Assembly (NCBI GenBank): GCA_050485745.1
Contig: JBJHBY010000131.1
Location: 1-9,855, forward strand
Length of the DNA stretch: 9,855 nucleotides
Source of the DNA: JBJHBY01 sp050485745
Lineage (GTDB): Bacteria; Pseudomonadota; Gammaproteobacteria; Pseudomonadales; CAMLJR01
Direction: 5' to 3'
Part shown: positions 6,241-9,855 of the stretch, one piece after another
How the letters are laid out: each line of letters opens with the position of its first letter
Position numbering within the stretch: position 1 is the stretch's first letter
The notes under the pieces: generated by a model
What the model saw: only the letters and a program-made list of their open reading frames with translations
Told to the model about the DNA's origin: nothing
Databases searched by the model: none
Position numbers and translations under genes: made by a program

Positions 6241-8733
6241 ATGACGCAACAGTTGTTCGGACTTTATGCACGGGTGTTCCTGCAGCGCCCTGGCCTGACC
6301 CTGCTGGTGGTTTCGCTGATCGTGGGGTTTCTGGCCCTGCAGGCACGGCACTTCGAGCTCGATGCCTCCGCGGACGCCCTGGTACTGGAGGGTGATCCCG
6401 CGCTTGAATACTTCCGCGAAATCAATGATCGCTACCAGGCGGAAGACTTTCTGCTGATCACCTATCGCCCCCACGATGACCTGCTGGCGGACTCTACCCT
6501 GGCCGCCATCGACCGCTTGCGCGCCGAGCTCGCTGCCCTGCCGGGCGTATCATCGGTCGTGACACTGCTGGATGTGCCCCTGCTGGACAGCCCGCGGGTC
6601 AGTCTCAACCAGCTCGCCGACGGAGAGGTACGCAGCCTGCGCGACGAGGCTGTGGATCGCGAACTGGTGCGCCGCGAACTGACCAGTAGCCCCATCTACC
6701 TGCACCTGCTGTCCAGCGCGGATGCGAAGACCACAGCCATCCAGGTCAATCTGGAGCGCGATGAGCGCTACTTCCGTCTGCTCGAACGTCGCGAAAAATT
6801 GCGCGAACGCCGTGAACGGGGCGATCTGGACAGCGCCGGAGTGAAGGAGCTGGCGGCGGCCGAGGCGACGTTCAGGGACTACGCCACCGCCTTCAACGAG
6901 CGTCAATCGGAACTGGTTGAACAGGTTCGCGCGGTGGTGGACGGCCATCGTGATCACGCCGAGATGTTCGTCGGAGGCGTGCCGATGATCGCGGCGGACA
7001 TGATTGCCTTTGTGGAGCGCGACCTGCGGACCTTCGGCGCGGGCATCGTCTTGTTCATTGTGCTGCTGATGAGCGTGATCTTCCGGCGCCTGGCCTGGGT
7101 TGTGCTGCCACTGCTCAGTTGTGCGTTCAGCGCTCTGTTCATGCTTGGCCTGCTGTCGCTGCTGGACTGGCGCATGACGGTGATTTCCTCCAACTTCGTC
7201 GCTCTGCTGCTGATCATCACCCTGGCGATCAATGTGCATCTGGTGGTTCGCTACCGCGAGCTGCTCAATGCCAACCCCGATGCCCCGCAGCGTGAACTGG
7301 TGCTGCGCGCCACCGGGTTGATGGCACGGCCCTGTGTCTACACCGCCCTGACTACCATCGTCGCCTTTGCCTCGCTGGTGATCAGCGGTATTCGTCCGGT
7401 CATCGATTTTGGCTGGATGATGACCATCGGCGTCGCCGCTGCATTGGTGATCACCTTTCTTGTGCTGCCCACCGGGCTGCTGCTGTTGCCAAAACCGCGC
7501 CCGGGGCGCTCTGGCGGCGAGATGCGTGGCCTGACCCCTCAGCTGGCACGGATCACCGAACATCATGGGCGCAAGGTTCTGGTGCTGAGTGCGCTGGTGC
7601 TGCTGGCCAGCATCTGGGGTATGTCACGCCTGGAGGTGGAAAACCGCTTTATCGACTACTTCCACCAGGGTACCGAGATCTACCAGGGTATGGTGGTCAT
7701 CGATCGCGAGCTCGGGGGCACCATCCCGCTGGAGGTGATCATCAACGCGCGGGATGCGGATCGTGAACAGGAAATCTTCGAGGACGATCCCTTTGCGGAT
7801 GACTTTGCGGATGATTTCGCCGTGAATGGCGGCCAGGAGCCCAGCGTCTGGTTCACGCGCGCCGGTCTGTCGCGCCTGGAGCAGGTGCATGACTACCTGG
7901 ATGCGCAGCCCGAGACCGGCAAGGTGCTGTCCCTTGCCACGCTCTACAAGGTGTTGCGCGAGATCCTCGATGGCAGCGTCGACGACATCACGCTGGCGCT
8001 GATCCGCAATCAGTTGCCGGAAGATATCGCCGATATCATGGTCCGGCCTTATCTGGATGAGGCTATTGATCAGGCGCGCTTCACTATTCGCGTGATGGAG
8101 ACCAGTGAGGACTTGCGGCGCGCCGATCTGCTGCAGCGTATTCGCCATGACCTGGTACATGAACTGGGTTTCGAGCCGGAGCAGTTCGAGCTGACCGGAA
8201 TGCTGGTGCTGTACAACAACATGTTGCAGAGCCTGTTCCGCTCGCAGATTCTGACACTGACGGCAGTATTCGTCGCCATCATGCTGATGTTCATGGTGCT
8301 GTTCCGTTCCCTGTCCCTGTCGTTGCTGGCGATCGTCCCCAATCTGCTGGCGGCGGGTGCGGTGCTCGGCGCCATGGGAATTGCGGGGCTGCCACTGGAT
8401 ATCATGACCATTACCATCGCCGCGATCACCGTCGGCATTGGTGTGGATGATACGATTCACTATGTACATCGATTTCGCGAGGAGTTTGCCCGCGATCGCG
8501 ACTACGTGGCCGCGATGCATCGTGCCCACGGATCGATCGGCAAGGCGATGTACTACACCTCGGTCACCATTATCGTGGGCTTTTCCATCCTGGCGCTCTC
8601 CAACTTCATGCCCAGTATCTACTTCGGGTTGCTGACCGCAACGGCGATGCTGGTGGCTCTCCTCGGTGCCCTGTTACTCCTGCCCCGGCTGCTGATAACC
8701 TTCAGACCACTGGGCCCGCAACGCAGGTCGTGA
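6241..8733 (+). CDS. RND/MMPL-family exporter (HAE3-like), 12 membrane segments
   Basis: The 830-residue inner-membrane protein has the duplicated RND plan. TM1 is at about 18-34, with a periplasmic loop to about 260. TM2-6 are at about 266-282, 285-308, 313-336, 365-382 and 391-416. TM7 is at about 446-460, with a second periplasmic loop to about 670. TM8-12 are at about 671-688, 693-717, 721-738, 771-789 and 793-816. TM10 carries GIGVDDTIHYVHRF, with D736 and D737 as the likely proton-relay acids. The matching TM4 site reads LAINVHLVVRY, without acid. Loop 1 has a charged Arg/Glu coiled-coil stretch (about 178-235), and loop 2 has an acidic FADD repeat (518-526). HAE3/MMPL proteins export lipids, hopanoids or other hydrophobic molecules; the substrate here is unknown. 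No membrane-fusion or outer-membrane partner gene is adjacent. GGAG lies 13 bases before the ATG, which is long. The LON-domain gene follows after 16 bases. Confidence 0.92.
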   Translation: MTQQLFGLYARVFLQRPGLTLLVVSLIVGFLALQARHFELDASADALVLEGDPALEYFREINDRYQAEDFLLITYRPHDDLLADSTLAAIDRLRAELAALPGVSSVVTLLDVPLLDSPRVSLNQLADGEVRSLRDEAVDRELVRRELTSSPIYLHLLSSADAKTTAIQVNLERDERYFRLLERREKLRERRERGDLDSAGVKELAAAEATFRDYATAFNERQSELVEQVRAVVDGHRDHAEMFVGGVPMIAADMIAFVERDLRTFGAGIVLFIVLLMSVIFRRLAWVVLPLLSCAFSALFMLGLLSLLDWRMTVISSNFVALLLIITLAINVHLVVRYRELLNANPDAPQRELVLRATGLMARPCVYTALTTIVAFASLVISGIRPVIDFGWMMTIGVAAALVITFLVLPTGLLLLPKPRPGRSGGEMRGLTPQLARITEHHGRKVLVLSALVLLASIWGMSRLEVENRFIDYFHQGTEIYQGMVVIDRELGGTIPLEVIINARDADREQEIFEDDPFADDFADDFAVNGGQEPSVWFTRAGLSRLEQVHDYLDAQPETGKVLSLATLYKVLREILDGSVDDITLALIRNQLPEDIADIMVRPYLDEAIDQARFTIRVMETSEDLRRADLLQRIRHDLVHELGFEPEQFELTGMLVLYNNMLQSLFRSQILTLTAVFVAIMLMFMVLFRSLSLSLLAIVPNLLAAGAVLGAMGIAGLPLDIMTITIAAITVGIGVDDTIHYVHRFREEFARDRDYVAAMHRAHGSIGKAMYYTSVTIIVGFSILALSNFMPSIYFGLLTATAMLVALLGALLLLPRLLITFRPLGPQRRS
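7792..7815 (+). repeat. Tandem 12-base repeat encoding FADD-FADD
   Basis: TTTGCGGATGAC is followed directly by TTTGCGGATGAT; only the last base differs, and the difference is synonymous. The copies are codon-aligned, so they look like a recent in-frame duplication within the second periplasmic loop of the exporter, and a third partial unit (TTCGCC) follows. Confidence 0.85.
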
Positions 8734-8749
8734 CGGAAGGAGGTGTGCC

Positions 8750-9340
8750 ATGACAGCCCTGCCCTTGTTCCCTCTGGGCGCGGTGCTGCTCCCCGCCGGG
8801 CGCATGGGCCTGCAGGTATTCGAGCCGCGCTATCTTGATCTGGTCAGCCGCAGCCTGCGGGAGGACAGCGAGTTTGGCGTTGTCTGGATTCGCGATGGTC
8901 ACGAGGTCGCGCGGGCAGAGGATCCGATGCCGCGCCTGGCGCCCCTGGGCACGGGGGCGCGCATCGTCGACTGGAATGGCCTGGACAGTGGTCGCCTTGG
9001 TATCACTGTCGAGGGGACGCGAAGATTCCGCCTGCTCGGTACCCGGCAGCAACGCGACTTCCTGGTCATCGGCGACGTGGAGTGGCTACCGGAAGATGAA
9101 GCGTTGCCGCTGCCCGAGGAAGCCCGCGAACTGCCCGGCCTGCTCCGGCAGCTGATGGCGCACCCGATGATCGAACGTCTTGGGCTGGTTCCGGCGGGTG
9201 ATGATGTTGGTGCCGTGTGCCACCAGCTGGTGCAGCTTCTGCCCATTGCGGAGAGCGAGAAATACGCTCTACTGGCGGAGTCCCTGCCGTTGCGACGCCT
9301 CGAGCGCCTGATGCAAGTGCTCGAACAGTTCCTGCAATAA
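8750..9340 (+). CDS. LON substrate-binding domain protein (no ATPase or protease)
   Basis: The 196 residues form one LON N-terminal (PF02190-type) domain. It opens with LPLFPLGAVLLPAGRMGLQVFEPRYLDL (about residues 4-31), the diagnostic start of that fold. Strands with FGVVWI, TGARIVDW and LGITVEGTRRFRLL follow, and then the helical end with EKYALLAESLPLRRLERL. In Lon this domain binds substrates; here the AAA+ and protease domains are missing, so it cannot degrade protein by itself. Short versions are widespread in proteobacteria and their role is not known. AAGGAGGT (8737-8744) five bases before the ATG is a near-perfect ribosome binding site, suggesting high translation. It sits 16 bases after the exporter stop, so co-transcription with it is likely. 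A soluble cytoplasmic protein is expected. Confidence 0.93.
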   Translation: MTALPLFPLGAVLLPAGRMGLQVFEPRYLDLVSRSLREDSEFGVVWIRDGHEVARAEDPMPRLAPLGTGARIVDWNGLDSGRLGITVEGTRRFRLLGTRQQRDFLVIGDVEWLPEDEALPLPEEARELPGLLRQLMAHPMIERLGLVPAGDDVGAVCHQLVQLLPIAESEKYALLAESLPLRRLERLMQVLEQFLQ

Positions 9341-9564
9341 AAGCAGTTCCATGGCTTGCCGCGGCTGGCAGGAGCTTCCCGGGGCACTCTCTGGTGAGCC
9401 AGTTCACGATTTGCCGCTTTGGCATGGCCTGTCTCCCGGCGCGTGACTATGCTTGTGCGCATGTGGCGCATTCTTTGCCTGCTGTATGGACGTATGATGC
9501 GGGCTGCGATGCGCCGAAAGGCGTGTTCGACGGGCCCCGGTGCGGGGCGGACTGGGAGTCGGGG
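9341..9564. other. Intergenic stretch between LON-domain and exonuclease genes
   Basis: I see no supported gene in these 224 bases. Open frames here are short and run into the real neighbours in other frames. A TATGAT (9493-9498) could be a -10 for the exonuclease gene, but no -35 at normal spacing is convincing. No hairpin with a T-tract is seen. Confidence 0.5.
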
Positions 9565-9855
9565 ATGGATCTGCCAATTGTCATTGATGTCGAGGCCTCG
9601 GGCCTGGGGCGGGGCAGCTACCCGATTGAGGTCGGCGTGGCCCTGGCGAATGCCCGCAGTGAGTGCCTGCTGGTAAGACCCGAGCCAGGCTGGCGTCACT
9701 GGGATCGCTGCGCCGAGCGCCTGCATGGCATCAGCCGCGAGACCCTGTTCCAGCATGGCCGCCCGGCGGCGGAGGTAGCCCGGGCGCTGAATTGCATGCT
9801 GGCGGGTGCGGTGGTCTATAGCGATGCCTGGGGCAATGATCACAGCTGGCTGTCG
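9565..9855 (+). CDS. DEDD-type 3'-5' exonuclease, N-terminal part, cut by the window edge
   Basis: An open frame of 97 codons runs from ATG 9565 to the right edge. It begins with VIDVEASGLGRGSYPIEVGVAL, holding the ExoI motif D-x-E (D8, E10) of DnaQ-like exonucleases. Next come LHGISRETL (about 53-61), the usual helix preceding ExoII, and then VVYSDAWGNDHSWL with D87 or D92 as the second-motif acid. These enzymes remove nucleotides from 3' ends of DNA or RNA with two metal ions; the ExoIII motif (H/Y-x-x-x-D) lies beyond the edge, so DEDDh or DEDDy cannot be chosen. The GRGSYPIEVG wording fits a small stand-alone proteobacterial group rather than DnaQ or RNase T. GGGAG (9554-9558) lies six bases before the ATG. 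Confidence 0.88.
   Translation, partial: MDLPIVIDVEASGLGRGSYPIEVGVALANARSECLLVRPEPGWRHWDRCAERLHGISRETLFQHGRPAAEVARALNCMLAGAVVYSDAWGNDHSWLS

Noticed and set aside
6550..8529. Long minus-strand open frames (338 and 301 codons) across the exporter
   Set aside because: They are His/Gln-rich antisense translations of membrane-segment codons without family similarity.
9419..9676. 85-codon plus-strand frame before the exonuclease
   Set aside because: It overlaps the exonuclease start in another frame, has no ribosome binding site, and reads as Arg/Met-rich low-quality sequence.
8899..9843. 314-codon minus-strand frame over the LON-domain and exonuclease genes
   Set aside because: It is antisense to two recognisable genes and Arg/Ser-rich, with no domain.
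1..9855. Defence island, CRISPR, prophage or mobile element
   Set aside because: There are no repeat arrays, transposase, integrase or toxin-antitoxin signatures, and gene content is housekeeping throughout with uniform high GC.

Overview
The window looks like an ordinary chromosomal stretch of a high-GC gammaproteobacterium. The Mpl, UbiX, CysE and Ppa proteins are closest in my memory to gammaproteobacterial versions. An mpl-ubiX gene pair followed by an RND/MMPL-type exporter fits Pseudomonas-like or marine Cellvibrionales/Halieaceae-like genomes, but I cannot fix the genus from the sequence alone. There are no tRNA or rRNA genes, no insertion sequences and no CRISPR repeats. I found no convincing undescribed multi-gene system; the least explained gene is a 168-residue hypothetical protein at 2430-2936.

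Layout, left to right. (1) 1-518, minus strand: the start of a patatin-like phospholipase (RssA type, running off the left edge), preceded by a small stand-alone TfoX C-terminal-domain protein. (2) 519-736: a divergent intergenic region with a palindromic -10-like GTTATAAC and a 14-bp palindrome. (3) 737-2330, plus strand: an M15/VanY-type zinc D,D-carboxypeptidase-like protein without a signal peptide, then serine acetyltransferase CysE. (4) 2430-2936, plus strand: the hypothetical protein, with its own candidate promoter. It converges on ppa (inorganic pyrophosphatase, minus strand, 2968-3498), and a long hairpin lies between the two stop codons. (5) 3499-3755: a divergent region with a perfect TATAAT for ppa. 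(6) 3756-9340, plus strand: a PilZ-domain protein, mpl, ubiX, a 12-TM RND/MMPL-family exporter and a single-domain LON substrate-binding protein. mpl and ubiX overlap by 4 bases; the exporter and LON genes are 16 bases apart. (7) 9565-9855, plus strand: the start of a DEDD-type 3'-5' exonuclease, cut by the right edge.

Functionally these are core metabolism genes: cysteine synthesis (cysE), pyrophosphate removal (ppa), peptidoglycan recycling (mpl, perhaps with the M15 peptidase) and prenyl-FMN supply for ubiquinone synthesis (ubiX). The PilZ protein, the exporter and the LON-domain protein add c-di-GMP sensing, lipid or hydrophobe export and a putative protein-binding role. Apart from mpl-ubiX and exporter-LON there is little evidence of tight co-operation between neighbours.
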